Positions 7,351 to 16,425 are shown, counted from the stretch's first letter. The stretch is DNA of 64,000 nt from Acidobacteriota bacterium (GCA_023410055.1 JAEYQK010000066.1:62001-126000); one strand, 5' to 3'. Notes: generated by a model not told the origin, from the letters alone. Program-made: numbers and translations.

Positions 7351-9585
7351 CTACTGTCTCGGATAATCCAACGCTTCCGGAATCATTACCTTCGAGATCG
7401 CTTCCGCCGCGCGATCTTTCGCCAGCATGGCACCGGTCAGACACGAATCCAGCTTCGAGCGCAGATAAACGAACTCCTGCAATCCCGCACAGCTCGCGCA
7501 CGGACCAGCCTTCGCCGGATGCGTTCCATCCGTCGCGACCACATCCACGGCACAGCTCGAAATTCCGGGTATCAATCCTTCGAGCGACTCGAGATCATCC
7601 GCCTGGAAGCAACCCTGGCAATTCGGGTCTTCCCACGCCGGATGCGCACGGTATCCATAGATCAGCTCCGTGCAAATCCGCGAAGCCTCGCCCGCCGCGC
7701 GCGCCGCCTGCATGTGGCACAGATCGGTAAAGAACTGCAGCGTGCCCTCAAGCCCTTCGGCGACCACCGGGTTCTCCGCGCCCTTCTCGCCCAACTCCAG
7801 CGTATCGAGGATCTGGTACCGCGACGCCAGCAGCCAGCACAGCGCGTCCGCCAGCGGGAAGGTCACACCCTGTCGCGAACCGTGGTACAGCGGCTTGCCG
7901 TCCGGGTCCTTCGCATTCTGCAAGAAGTTGTAGCTCCACAGCCACAGCTTCATCGCGCTCGCCAGCGTGCACGCACCCGTTCCCGGATGTTTGCTCGCGA
8001 TCTGCCGCATCTCCGTGATCCACTGTGTAAACTGTGCCAGGAAAACTTCATCCGCCATCGTGATCGTCAAGTTTCGGCGCTGCACGGCCTCAGGCCCTTC
8101 GTACGTCGCCTCAAGCTGCGAGTCCATCCACTTATGACCTAGGAAGCCCGGGCAATCCTCAGTGATACCGTATCCGCCCATTAGGCTCACGGCCTCGCGC
8201 AACGCAACGTTGCCAGTGCCGGTATTCCAAAGCTTTCCTGCCGGGCAAATCACGGCGCCGATCGAGTCCATCAGCTTGAACTGCACCAGCGTGTCATTCT
8301 TCAGTTCTTCGAACCGCGCATTGTCGCGCTTGCTCTCCGGCTGCGCCGCCAGCAATAGATACTCGAGGGTGTCCTTCGTAATCTGCTTGTTCGCCTTCAG
8401 TGCCGCGCGTCCAGTGATACCGCGCTCGGCAAACACTGCATCTTTCTCGCGTTCTTTCGGATCGATCTCATCAAACTGTCGCGCCGCCGCGAACGCAAGC
8501 GAAGCACCAGCCTCGCCCATCGCCCACAGACCAGCCAGCCGATGCAACGCGTCCTGTCGCTGCTGAATTCCCAGTTCATAACGCAGTGTACCCGGCGTTG
8601 TCTGCTCGGCTCCGCGGAACCGGCCACGCTGATATCGAATGATCGGCTCGATCGCCGACAACAACTTCGCCGACGTCATCACCGCTACCGTCACGCGCGT
8701 ACGCTTGAACACGGCCTCGATGATCTCGCTGTGATCGTACTTCGGAACGATCACACCGTCCTTGATCTCGTACCCGCCAACGATCCTGCTCGCCGGTACC
8801 TTCAAATTGAAAATCGGATCATTCGTCGACGACAGCTGGTGCACCATCTTGCGCGCCGGGGTTCCCGGATCGTATGTCCCTGGGTCGCCCTGCTCAAGAA
8901 TGACAATGCACGAGCTCTTGATCTTCGGATCGGCCGTGTCCACCGCCGCCGTCACAAAGTTCGCAAAGCCCATGTTCGTGATGAACCGGCCGCGCTTCTC
9001 GACGTGCAGTATCGGCTCTTCGCCCTCTTTCCACTCTGCCACACGAATCTTGCCCGCCAAAATTCCCGTGTCGACACCCACGTACGGAATCGGCTCAGTC
9101 AAGCAAAACGCACCACGCCACGGCTTGCGATCTTCGCCAGGCTGTGCCGGGGCGCACAACGCCATGTACTTATTACGCTGCTCCTCGGTGCCGCGCTCGT
9201 GGATCGGCGACAACGCCAGGCATCCCGCCAGCGAACCAGTTGCCGCTCCGCCATCCACCCACGCCAATTCATACGCGATCAGCGACAGTGCCAGGTTCTT
9301 CGGACCAATAATGAATCCGCCCTGCTCGGGTTCCATGAACGCCGCCGTGATTCCAGCCTTGTCGTAGGCCTCCAGCAGTTCGTTCTTCTCCGGAGTCCAG
9401 TCGTGCGAGTTACGAGCTCCGCCCGCTACAAGCCGTGCCACCAATCCCCTGGCCACATCGCGCGTGGCCTGCACCATCATCTGCAGGTCGTAGCGATCGG
9501 CAAATCGCCACATGATCGCCCTCACATCATCGCCCGGCAGCGTACGCAAGGTCTCGCCCTTCGGCTTACTCACACTGGTAGCCAT
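7351..9585 (-). CDS. Large acyl-CoA dehydrogenase family protein
   Basis: 744 residues, nearly twice a classical acyl-CoA dehydrogenase. The frame opens at 9660, but ATG 9583-9585 has AAGGGAG eight bases upstream, and the extra codons translate an intergenic repeat. The middle shows the flavoprotein fold: AFCLTEPIPYVGVDTG, GRFITNMGFANFVTAAV and SLMGGYGITEDCPG, then EATYEGPEAVQRRNL, whose glutamate lies where many family members keep the catalytic base. The extra C-terminal 150 residues hold CxxC pairs (CQGC, CASC) and may carry a metal or extra domain. It is the first gene of a four-gene cluster with ETF and its quinone oxidoreductase, so it probably donates electrons to them. The acyl substrate cannot be told from the sequence. 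Confidence 0.85.
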   Translation of the reverse strand: MATSVSKPKGETLRTLPGDDVRAIMWRFADRYDLQMMVQATRDVARGLVARLVAGGARNSHDWTPEKNELLEAYDKAGITAAFMEPEQGGFIIGPKNLALSLIAYELAWVDGGAATGSLAGCLALSPIHERGTEEQRNKYMALCAPAQPGEDRKPWRGAFCLTEPIPYVGVDTGILAGKIRVAEWKEGEEPILHVEKRGRFITNMGFANFVTAAVDTADPKIKSSCIVILEQGDPGTYDPGTPARKMVHQLSSTNDPIFNLKVPASRIVGGYEIKDGVIVPKYDHSEIIEAVFKRTRVTVAVMTSAKLLSAIEPIIRYQRGRFRGAEQTTPGTLRYELGIQQRQDALHRLAGLWAMGEAGASLAFAAARQFDEIDPKEREKDAVFAERGITGRAALKANKQITKDTLEYLLLAAQPESKRDNARFEELKNDTLVQFKLMDSIGAVICPAGKLWNTGTGNVALREAVSLMGGYGITEDCPGFLGHKWMDSQLEATYEGPEAVQRRNLTITMADEVFLAQFTQWITEMRQIASKHPGTGACTLASAMKLWLWSYNFLQNAKDPDGKPLYHGSRQGVTFPLADALCWLLASRYQILDTLELGEKGAENPVVAEGLEGTLQFFTDLCHMQAARAAGEASRICTELIYGYRAHPAWEDPNCQGCFQADDLESLEGLIPGISSCAVDVVATDGTHPAKAGPCASCAGLQEFVYLRSKLDSCLTGAMLAKDRAAEAISKVMIPEALDYPRQ

Positions 9586-9622
9586 GACAAAAACTCCCTT
9601 CCTATGAACCCCGTTGAACTTA

Positions 9623-9660
9623 GGTGGCCCATTCAAGCCTGCTTCCGGCTTAAATGGCAT
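9623..9660. repeat. Degenerate copy of the GCCCCGTTCAAGCC intergenic palindrome
   Basis: AGGTGGCCCATTCAAGCCTG followed by GGCTTAAATGGC resembles the tandem repeat at 19319-19412 and the copy at 42384. It lies upstream of the acyl-CoA dehydrogenase start. Confidence 0.6.
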
Positions 9661-9848
9661 TTCGCATCTTATTGGTATTCAGAATTATCTCAGACTACGT
9701 TCCAGAACGCACTACCTGCTGTGACTACAATCACACCCCTGACTTGTACCGCCGGCGACCTCGCCGGCTGTCAGGGTGGGCAACTTGCCATCCGGTGTTT
9801 CCTCTGATTTGTCGGCTACCTCTGTGTCCATTTGCATCGTTGGCGCAT

Positions 9849-9879
9849 TTGCGTTGAAAGCTGTTCCACCTGCGATAAT
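9849..9879 (+). promoter_or_regulatory. Possible promoter of the MFS gene
   Basis: GATAAT (9874-9879, five of six to the -10 consensus) lies 33 bases before the MFS start. Upstream candidates for -35 are TTGCGT (9849-9854, 19-base spacer) or TTGAAA (9854-9859, too close at 14). The remainder of 9586-9848 shows no gene. Confidence 0.35.
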
Positions 9880-9912
9880 AAAAGAGCTTGCACGGCATCG
9901 AATAGCTAGCAC

Positions 9913-11286
9913 ATGGCCTCGACCACAACCACCAACTCGCGATTCTCGAACACGCTCCGTGCCCTCAAGCACCGCAATTTCCAGCTCTTTTTCAGCGGAC
10001 AGCTCGTCTCCCTCGTCGGCACCTGGATGCAGACCGTCGCGGAATCCTGGTTGGTCTACCGCCTTACAGGTTCCTCGCTCCTCCTCGGTTCCGTCGCCTT
10101 CGCCTCCCAGATTCCCGTGTTCCTCATGGCGCCAATCGGCGGCAGCATCGCCGACCGTTTCAACCGGCACCGCATCATCATTGCTACCCAGTGCTGCTCG
10201 ATGGGCTTGGCACTCACGTATTCCGCACTCGTCATCAGCCACTACATCAATGCCTTGCGGATCTGGCCCATTTTCGTGCTCGCTGCCCTACTTGGCATCG
10301 TCAACGCCTTCGACATTCCTGCTCGCCAGGCTTTCATCGTGGAGATGGTCGGCCGCGAAGACCTCATGAACGCTATCGCCCTGAACTCCTCGATGTTCAA
10401 CGGCGCACGTGTCATCGGACCCTCCATCGCCGGAATCATCGTCGCCAAGATTGGCGAAGGTTGGTGCTTCTTCGGCAATGGACTCAGCTACATCGCCGTC
10501 ATCGCCGGCCTGCTCATGATGCAGGTCACCGTCCGTCCGCGACATCAGACCGCTTCGCCGCTCGAGAACATCCTCGAAGGCTTCCGCTACGTCCGCAATA
10601 CGCGCCCGATTCGTGTGCTTCTCCTGCTTCTCGGACTCGTCAGTCTCGTCGGCATGCCTTACGCCGTACTCATGCCCGTCTTCGCCAAGCAGATCCTCCA
10701 CGGCGGTGCCCGCGAACTCGGAATTCTCATGGGCGCCACCGGGATCGGTGCCCTTCTCGGCGCGCTGACTCTGGCCGCCCGCTCCGGACTCAAGGGCATC
10801 AGTGTCTGGATCAACGCCGCCTCAGCCGGTTTCGGCGTCAGCCTCATCGCCTTCTGCGCGACTGCCTATTTCCTCTCGAACCACTTCTGGCTTGCGGCCC
10901 TCATGCTCGTGCCGGTCGGCTTCAGCATGATGACCCAGATGGCCTGCTCCAACACTCTGATCCAATCCATGGTTCCCGACCGGCTTCGTGGGCGTGTCAT
11001 GTCCGTCTACTCCATGATGTTTATGGGCATGGCCCCGTTCGGTGCCTTTTTCGCCGGATGGTTCTCGCACTTGCTCGGAGAGGCTTTCGGAGATCGCCTC
11101 GGCGCACCCCTGACTGTCGTCGTCGGTGCCGTCGCGTGCCTCTGCGGATCAGCCGCCTTCGGCAGCATCCTCTCCAAATTCCGCTGCGAAGCCCGCCAAC
11201 TCGTCCTCGCCCAGCAGGAAGTCGGCGGCGGCCCGCCACAACAGATGACGCCACAGGGAGTAGCGTTCGGCAGTGAAGAAGATTAG
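9913..11286 (+). CDS. MFS transporter, EntS/MFS_3-like exporter
   Basis: 457 residues with about twelve hydrophobic segments, an inner-membrane major facilitator. The N-terminus FRNFQLFFSGQLVSLVGTWMQ-type sequence (here ALKHRNFQLFFSGQLVSLVG) and GGSIADRFNRHRIIIATQ, the loop between helices 2 and 3, are typical of the enterobactin-exporter-like group (MFS_3). The second half repeats the pattern with PDRLRGRVMSVYSMMFMGMAPFG. Export of a small molecule is likely; the substrate is not indicated by any neighbour. It starts at ATG 9913 without a clear Shine-Dalgarno site and is divergent from the acyl-CoA dehydrogenase cluster. Confidence 0.85.
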   Translation: MASTTTTNSRFSNTLRALKHRNFQLFFSGQLVSLVGTWMQTVAESWLVYRLTGSSLLLGSVAFASQIPVFLMAPIGGSIADRFNRHRIIIATQCCSMGLALTYSALVISHYINALRIWPIFVLAALLGIVNAFDIPARQAFIVEMVGREDLMNAIALNSSMFNGARVIGPSIAGIIVAKIGEGWCFFGNGLSYIAVIAGLLMMQVTVRPRHQTASPLENILEGFRYVRNTRPIRVLLLLLGLVSLVGMPYAVLMPVFAKQILHGGARELGILMGATGIGALLGALTLAARSGLKGISVWINAASAGFGVSLIAFCATAYFLSNHFWLAALMLVPVGFSMMTQMACSNTLIQSMVPDRLRGRVMSVYSMMFMGMAPFGAFFAGWFSHLLGEAFGDRLGAPLTVVVGAVACLCGSAAFGSILSKFRCEARQLVLAQQEVGGGPPQQMTPQGVAFGSEED

Positions 11287-11317
11287 CGCCTAGCGCTCGC
11301 GATTTATAATAATCCAC

Positions 11318-11378
11318 GAGTACCCAGTACCTAGTACCTAGTTCTTGCTCGCAACTAGGTACTAGGTACTAGGTACTT
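11318..11378. repeat. Three-unit GGTACTA hairpin between MFS and lolC/E genes
   Basis: Left arm 11318-11343 and right arm 11353-11378 pair over 26 bases around a 9-base loop. Each arm carries three 8-nt TAGGTACT units, against two in each arm at 5319-5373. The repeat separates the MFS gene from the permease gene. Confidence 0.85.
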
Positions 11379-11399
11379 GAAACTCCTTCAGGTACTCAC

Positions 11400-12776
11400 G
11401 TGGCATTCGAGTTATTTATTGCTTCCCGCTATCTCCGAGCCAAGCGGCGTCAGGCCGTTATCGGCGTGATCACGGCCATCTCCATCATCGGAGTAGCCGC
11501 AGGCGTAGCCTCGCTCGTGATCGCACTGGCCATCAACAACGGTTTCCGTCAGGACTTGCAGAATCGGCTTCTCGGCTCGGCAGCTCACGTACAACTCATG
11601 CGTATCGAAAGCGACGGCATCCGCGACTGGCGCCCTCTTCTCGAAAAGCTGAGCAAATTACCGCACGTAAAAGCCGCCGCCCCGGCGATTTACGAGCAAG
11701 TCCTCATCTCTCGCGGAGCCCGCGCCAAGGGCGGCCTGATCAAGGGCGTCGTCCCCAACTACGAACGCCAAGTCAGCGATTTGTTACGTAACGTGAAGTG
11801 GGGCTCAGCCGACGCTCTCAATTCCGCGCCGGCATCACAAACGAACGCAGCGCCGGACTCCAGTTCGGCATCCCCAGACTCCGTACCGCCGAACTCCAGT
11901 TCGGCATCCCCAGACTCCGTAGCGCCGAACTCCAGTTCGGCGTCTCCCGACTCTCTTTCCGCTGTCGAGTCCCGAATCGCCTCCATGCCCCCCATCGTTC
12001 TCGGCAAAGACATGGCCGACGAACTCGGCGCAACGGTCGGCTCGGTTGTTCTCGTCACTTCGCCCCAAGGCGAACTCACGCCCTTCGGCATCGTTCCGAA
12101 ATACGTGCGCTTCAAAGTTGTCGGAATCTTTGAGTCCGGCTTCTACGACTACGACGCCGCCTGGGCGATGACCGACCTGCCTGACGCACAGCGCCTTTTC
12201 GGACTCGGCGATCTCGTCTCCACCATGGAATTCAAGGTCGACGACATCTACCGCGCAGCCGATGTTGCGAACGAGATCGAGAAGGCCGCCGGTCAGGGCT
12301 TCCAGACAACCAACTGGATGGAACAGAACCGCGCGCTGTTCCATGCCTTGAACCTTGAACGTTTTGTCACATTCATCACCATCGGACTGATCGTCTTCAT
12401 CGCCGCGCTCAACATTCTCATCTCGCTCATCATGATGGTCATGGAAAAGACAAAGGACATCGCGGTTCTCATGTCCATGGGCACTCGCAAATCCCAAGTC
12501 CGCCGCATCTTCATCGCTCAAGGTGTACTCATCGGCGTCATCGGCACCGCCATCGGCCTCGTCCTCGGCTACATCCTTGCCTTCGGACTCGGCCACTATC
12601 ACTGGATCTCGCTCTCGCCCGAGGTCTACTCCATCGACTACGTGCCCTCAGCCCCACGCCTTCTTGACGGCCTCGTCGTCGCCATCGTGGCCATCGCAAT
12701 CTCTTTCGTTGCGACTATCTACCCCTCCTGGTCCGCGTCCCGTGTCCTTCCCGCCGAAGCCCTTCGCTACGAGTAG
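11400..12776 (+). CDS. Lipoprotein-releasing ABC permease LolC/LolE
   Basis: 458 residues starting at GTG 11400. LolC/E with the ATPase LolD releases lipoproteins from the inner membrane for transport to the outer membrane. The start FIASRYLRAKRRQAVIGVIT and the first membrane helix (IIGVAAGVASLVIALAINNGFRQ) are diagnostic. Three C-terminal helices follow MVMEKTKDIAVLMSMGTRKS, and the end is the usual SWSASRVLPAEALRYE. It is about 50 residues longer than E. coli LolC; the excess is a Ser/Pro/Asp-rich insert at residues ~141-190, made of three 12-residue repeats in the periplasmic domain. LolD is encoded separately at 23372. With one permease seen, it may work as a homodimer (LolF-like), but a second copy could lie elsewhere. 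Confidence 0.9.
   Translation: MAFELFIASRYLRAKRRQAVIGVITAISIIGVAAGVASLVIALAINNGFRQDLQNRLLGSAAHVQLMRIESDGIRDWRPLLEKLSKLPHVKAAAPAIYEQVLISRGARAKGGLIKGVVPNYERQVSDLLRNVKWGSADALNSAPASQTNAAPDSSSASPDSVPPNSSSASPDSVAPNSSSASPDSLSAVESRIASMPPIVLGKDMADELGATVGSVVLVTSPQGELTPFGIVPKYVRFKVVGIFESGFYDYDAAWAMTDLPDAQRLFGLGDLVSTMEFKVDDIYRAADVANEIEKAAGQGFQTTNWMEQNRALFHALNLERFVTFITIGLIVFIAALNILISLIMMVMEKTKDIAVLMSMGTRKSQVRRIFIAQGVLIGVIGTAIGLVLGYILAFGLGHYHWISLSPEVYSIDYVPSAPRLLDGLVVAIVAIAISFVATIYPSWSASRVLPAEALRYE
11852..11962 (+). repeat. Three 36-bp palindromic repeats inside the lolC/E coding sequence
   Basis: Each unit holds GCCGAACTCCAGTTCGGC (the first copy with GGACT) at 36-base spacing, giving 12 codons per unit (P-N/D-SSSASPDSV). 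The core matches the intergenic repeat GTAGCGCCGGACTCCAGTCC at 26714 and 39931, including the GTAGCGCCG lead-in before the third copy. Confidence 0.9.
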
Positions 12777-12790
12777 AACTTTCGAGGGTG

Positions 12791-12825
12791 CCCATCCTTC
12801 GCAAACGTGAAGGGTGGGTTCTTTC
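12791..12825 (+). terminator. Terminator after lolC/E
   Basis: CCCATCCTTCGC (12791-12802) pairs with GTGAAGGGTGGG (12807-12818) using two G-U pairs around an AAAC loop, followed by TTCTTTC. It lies 15 bases after the stop codon. Confidence 0.6.
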
Positions 12826-12918
12826 GCCTCCCGACGCCAGAACTCACCAATCCGCTAGGCCGAAGTTACTTTGGTCAGCATAGAAATGACCTTCCCGCTT
12901 CGGTATCATAGACCTCGT

Positions 12919-13140
12919 ATGCGTTACCCAATCAAAGTCTGCGCCATCTGCTCTGAAGAATTTGAACTCAAGCCCGACAAGCCCGGCTTCGCCACCCACT
13001 GCCCCGACTGCACCGCCGAGCAGGAACAAGAGAAGGCCGCCAAGGAAGCAACTGACCCCGACGTGCGCCGCGCCGAAGCTGAAATGAACGAGGAACGAAG
13101 AAGAGTGATCCGAGACCTGCTTTATCGCAAAGACAGCTAA
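12919..13140 (+). CDS. Small zinc-ribbon-like protein
   Basis: 73 residues. The frame is open from 12871, but ATG 12919 starts MRYPIKVCAICSEEF, placing the first cysteine pair near the N-terminus as expected. CAIC (residues ~8-11) and CPDC (~27-30) form a four-cysteine zinc ribbon. The remainder is a highly charged helix (QEQEKAAKEATDPDVRRAEAEMNEERRR) with coiled-coil character. Small proteins like this often bind nucleic acid or a protein partner, but the function here is unknown. It is followed by a hairpin shared with the convergent beta-galactosidase gene. Confidence 0.7.
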   Translation: MRYPIKVCAICSEEFELKPDKPGFATHCPDCTAEQEQEKAAKEATDPDVRRAEAEMNEERRRVIRDLLYRKDS

Positions 13141-13170
13141 ATAGAAAAGCGGTGCGACCCTCCGCACCGC
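13141..13170 (-). terminator. Terminator of the beta-galactosidase gene
   Basis: Read on the minus strand, GCGGTGCG pairs with CGCACCGC around a six-base loop and is followed by TTTTCTATTT. It lies 20 bases beyond the stop at 13192. Confidence 0.75.
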
Positions 13171-13191
13171 CCCTCCATCGACAACCGCCAG

Positions 13192-16100
13192 CTACAACCC
13201 AACTGGCTCCAGCCTGAAACGGTACTCATAGTGTTTCACTGGTAACGTGAATTCCGGATGCGGTCTCGCCCCCCAACTGTCATCTCCGCCGACGCCCATC
13301 TGACGACAGTCAAGATTCACCGTAATGTCGTCCGATATCACGATCTCGCTCGGATGCGTATGTCCGGTGCGCACCGGCGTGTCATACTGCTCCAGTTCGC
13401 TCGCGCGGAACGGCCAAGCACTGAAGTCGATGGTTGGCGCGCCACTCGCCTTCAACCCCCTGCCGTCCTTGTCGGTGAACGTCACCCAGCGAACGTCGGT
13501 GCGATTGCCAGTCTCCTGCGGCTGAATGTACGGGAACCACATTTTGTCGACATCGTTCTTGTACAGTCCGACTGCTGCCGCGAGATTGCGATCCCAGTAG
13601 TTCTCCTGCGGACCGCGCCCGAACCACGTCACCGTGCGATACTCGCCCGGTATCCGCACCTGCATCCCGATGCGCGGAATGTCGACTGCCTTCGGATCGT
13701 CGCCGTCGAATACAGTCTCCACTTCTACGGAACCGTCGCCGTGAACTGTGTACACGTTCCGTTGCATGGAATTCGCTGCTGGAACACTCGCGACCGCAGT
13801 CACACGTATCGTATCCGGAGCAACCTGTTCGGCAGTAACGTTAGTGACCGTGCGCTTCGCCGCCGCTTCACGCCAGATTGCCTGTCGTTCAGGCATCCTG
13901 TTTCCGCGATCATTATCCGTCGGAGCGCGCCAGTAGTTCGGTTCCAGCGCCGCCGTCATCAATTGCTTGCCCGCGACCGTATAGGACTCAAGCGATCCCG
14001 ACTTCTTGCTGAATCGAAGGTTGATGCGGTCGTTCGAAATTGTGACCGTCTGGTGGGTTTCGAGCGCATTCAGCGCTGCACCGCTCGGCTTGCCTGCAGT
14101 AACGCGCGGCACTTCGTACGGCATTTTGAACTGCTCCCACGCGACAACGTGTCCCTTGGGAGCCCAGGGCATGTCCTTCGCCAGTGGGAACTCCACTGTC
14201 AGAAAGTATTCGGCTCCGGCGACCAATGGCGGACGCGCGACTTCCAAAACTGCTTCCTTCGTTTCTCCCGGAAGCACTGCTTGATTGAAAGCGACAAGCC
14301 CGCTTTGAATGATTCGGCCGTTCTCTTCAAGTGCCCAGATTCCGCGCACAAAAGAGAGATCGCGGAAGTCGTACTTGTTTCGAACCCTGATCTTCCCCGC
14401 CATTAAATCCACCGGCTCCACGCTGATGCTTTGGTACGACTTCTTCACTTCCGCGAGACCAGGATGCGGCGTACGGTCGGGCAGCACTAGCCCGTTCGTA
14501 CAGAAGTTGTCGTCGTTCGGCCTGTCGCCGAAGTCGCCACCATATGCCCAGAACTCTTTCCCGTTGGTGTCCTTCTTGCGAATACCCTGATCGACCCAAT
14601 CCCAGATAAACCCGCCGTGTGCCCACGGTTCCTTCTCGAAGACATCCCAGTACTGCTGGAAATTTCCCGTGCTGTTGCCCATGGCATGCGCGTATTCGAT
14701 CAGGAAGTAAGGCCGTCCGTTGCCTGTACGCTTGTAATCCTCGACTATCTTCTGCGGTGGGACATACATGGGCGAGGCGACATCGGCATAAAAGCTGTCG
14801 TGCTGCTCGTAGACGATAAAGAATTCTGGGTGATGCTCCTTGCCCCAGGCGCGCGCGGCCTCGAAGTTACGGCCCCAACCGGCTTCGTTGCCCATCGAGA
14901 ACGCGAATACCGAGGGATGGTTCTTGTCGCGCTCAATAGTTCTGCTGAAGCGATCAACATGAGCCGCGGTGAAATCCTCGCCGTCGGCAACGCGGTGCTT
15001 TTGGTGTGATCCGTAGCCGTGCGACTCGATGTTGGCTTCGTCGAGAACGTAGAGGCCGTACTCATCGCACAGTTTGTACCACTCCGGCACATTGGGATAA
15101 TGGCTGGTGCGCACAGCGTTGATGTTGTTCTGCTTCATCAACTTGATGTCCTGGATCATGCGCTCGCGCGTCACCACCTGCCCCAGATCAGGATCGAACT
15201 CATGCCGGTTCACGCCCTTGATCATCAGCTTCTTGCCATTGAACAGAATCTGGTCGCCCTTGATCTCTGACTGGCGGAAGCCTATGCGTACAGGAACGGC
15301 TTCGATCGTTTTACCACCGGCATCTTTCAGGGTAATCAACAAGCGATATAGATTCGGCTCTTCCGCCGACCACAATTTCGGATTTGCTACGGCCTGCTCA
15401 AAATCGACTGAGTCATCATTGCCTGCCGCCTTCAGCTTCTTCCCCAGTGGCGCAAAAACCTGCTCCCCCGCCGCGTCCAGCAAACTCGCTTCAACTGTCA
15501 CCGGAGTGGCTTTGCCCCCATCGTTCCGCACATCAACATGCAGTTTGAAAGTCGCGTTCTTGTGCTGCGCATCCAGGGGCGTCTTCACCTGGAAGTCGCG
15601 GATATGAACCGCCGCCCGCGATACCAGCGACACGTTCCGGTAAATCCCGCTCATGCGCCAGAAGTCCTGATCCTCGAGGTAACTTCCGTCGCACCAGCGA
15701 TAGACCTCAACAGCCACAGTGTTCTCGCCTGGCTTCACATACTTCGTGATGTTGAATTCCGACGGCAACCGACTGTCTTCTGCGTACCCGACCTTCTGCC
15801 CGTTGACCCAAACGTAGAACGCCGAATTCACGCCGTCGAACACGAGGAACGTCTCACGACCGTCCCATCCGTTTGGTAGCGTGAAGGTCCGCCGATACGA
15901 GCCCACCGGATTACGCTGAGAGTACGCCGTCCACGAATGATCTTCAGGTTCACCCATAACGTACGGCGCGTTCATCTTGAACGGATACCCTATGTTCGTG
16001 TAGATCGGCACGCCGTAGCCCTGCATCTCCCAGTTCGACGGAACCGTGATCTCCTTCCACGAGCGTACGTCGTACTCAGGCTTGTAGAAGTCAACCGGCC

Positions 16101-16347
16101 GCTCTTCAAGCGTCTTCACCCAGTTGAACTTCCACATCCCGTTCAGCGACTGCACTAACGGCGACTGGTTCCCCTTCGCCGCTGAGACCTCGTCCGGATG
16201 AGGCACAAACGTCGCATGCGCCGGCTCCTTGTTAATGCCGAAAACCCGCGGATTCTCCCAATCGGGAAGCGAAGCTGTCTCCTGAGCAAACGCGAGAGGC
16301 ACAGAGAGTGAAAGAAGTAGGAAGAGGACGGCGCAACGACGCTGCAT
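13192..16347 (-). CDS. Exported GH2 beta-galactosidase (LacZ type)
   Basis: 1051 residues, like E. coli LacZ (1023) plus a signal peptide. The frame opens at 16497, but ATG 16345-16347 has TGGAG seven bases upstream and begins MQRRCAVLFLLLSLSVPLAFAQ, a clear export signal. It should hydrolyse beta-galactosides outside the cytoplasm. Domains in order are the sugar-binding jelly roll (PVGSYRRTFTLPNGWDGRE), the immunoglobulin-like domain, the TIM barrel (GVNRHEFDPDLGQV) and the C-terminal Bgal small-chain domain (WFGRGPQENYWDR). GNEAGWG near residue 488 holds the acid/base glutamate and IEYAHAMGNS near 551 the nucleophile. Upstream lie repeats of two families, and no lac regulator is adjacent. 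Polymer-derived oligosaccharides are a likely substrate, but this is inference. Confidence 0.93.
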   Translation of the reverse strand: MQRRCAVLFLLLSLSVPLAFAQETASLPDWENPRVFGINKEPAHATFVPHPDEVSAAKGNQSPLVQSLNGMWKFNWVKTLEERPVDFYKPEYDVRSWKEITVPSNWEMQGYGVPIYTNIGYPFKMNAPYVMGEPEDHSWTAYSQRNPVGSYRRTFTLPNGWDGRETFLVFDGVNSAFYVWVNGQKVGYAEDSRLPSEFNITKYVKPGENTVAVEVYRWCDGSYLEDQDFWRMSGIYRNVSLVSRAAVHIRDFQVKTPLDAQHKNATFKLHVDVRNDGGKATPVTVEASLLDAAGEQVFAPLGKKLKAAGNDDSVDFEQAVANPKLWSAEEPNLYRLLITLKDAGGKTIEAVPVRIGFRQSEIKGDQILFNGKKLMIKGVNRHEFDPDLGQVVTRERMIQDIKLMKQNNINAVRTSHYPNVPEWYKLCDEYGLYVLDEANIESHGYGSHQKHRVADGEDFTAAHVDRFSRTIERDKNHPSVFAFSMGNEAGWGRNFEAARAWGKEHHPEFFIVYEQHDSFYADVASPMYVPPQKIVEDYKRTGNGRPYFLIEYAHAMGNSTGNFQQYWDVFEKEPWAHGGFIWDWVDQGIRKKDTNGKEFWAYGGDFGDRPNDDNFCTNGLVLPDRTPHPGLAEVKKSYQSISVEPVDLMAGKIRVRNKYDFRDLSFVRGIWALEENGRIIQSGLVAFNQAVLPGETKEAVLEVARPPLVAGAEYFLTVEFPLAKDMPWAPKGHVVAWEQFKMPYEVPRVTAGKPSGAALNALETHQTVTISNDRINLRFSKKSGSLESYTVAGKQLMTAALEPNYWRAPTDNDRGNRMPERQAIWREAAAKRTVTNVTAEQVAPDTIRVTAVASVPAANSMQRNVYTVHGDGSVEVETVFDGDDPKAVDIPRIGMQVRIPGEYRTVTWFGRGPQENYWDRNLAAAVGLYKNDVDKMWFPYIQPQETGNRTDVRWVTFTDKDGRGLKASGAPTIDFSAWPFRASELEQYDTPVRTGHTHPSEIVISDDITVNLDCRQMGVGGDDSWGARPHPEFTLPVKHYEYRFRLEPVGL

Positions 16348-16425
16348 AACTCGCTCCAGCCAAAGGTCTAGACGCGCTTTGATTATGTAGTCGCTTACAT
16401 CACCGGTCAAACACAAACGTCCGCC

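Noticed and set aside
11835..12602. 255-codon antisense frame in the LolC/E gene
   Set aside because: Asp/Glu-rich shadow of a well-identified permease; no ribosome-binding site.
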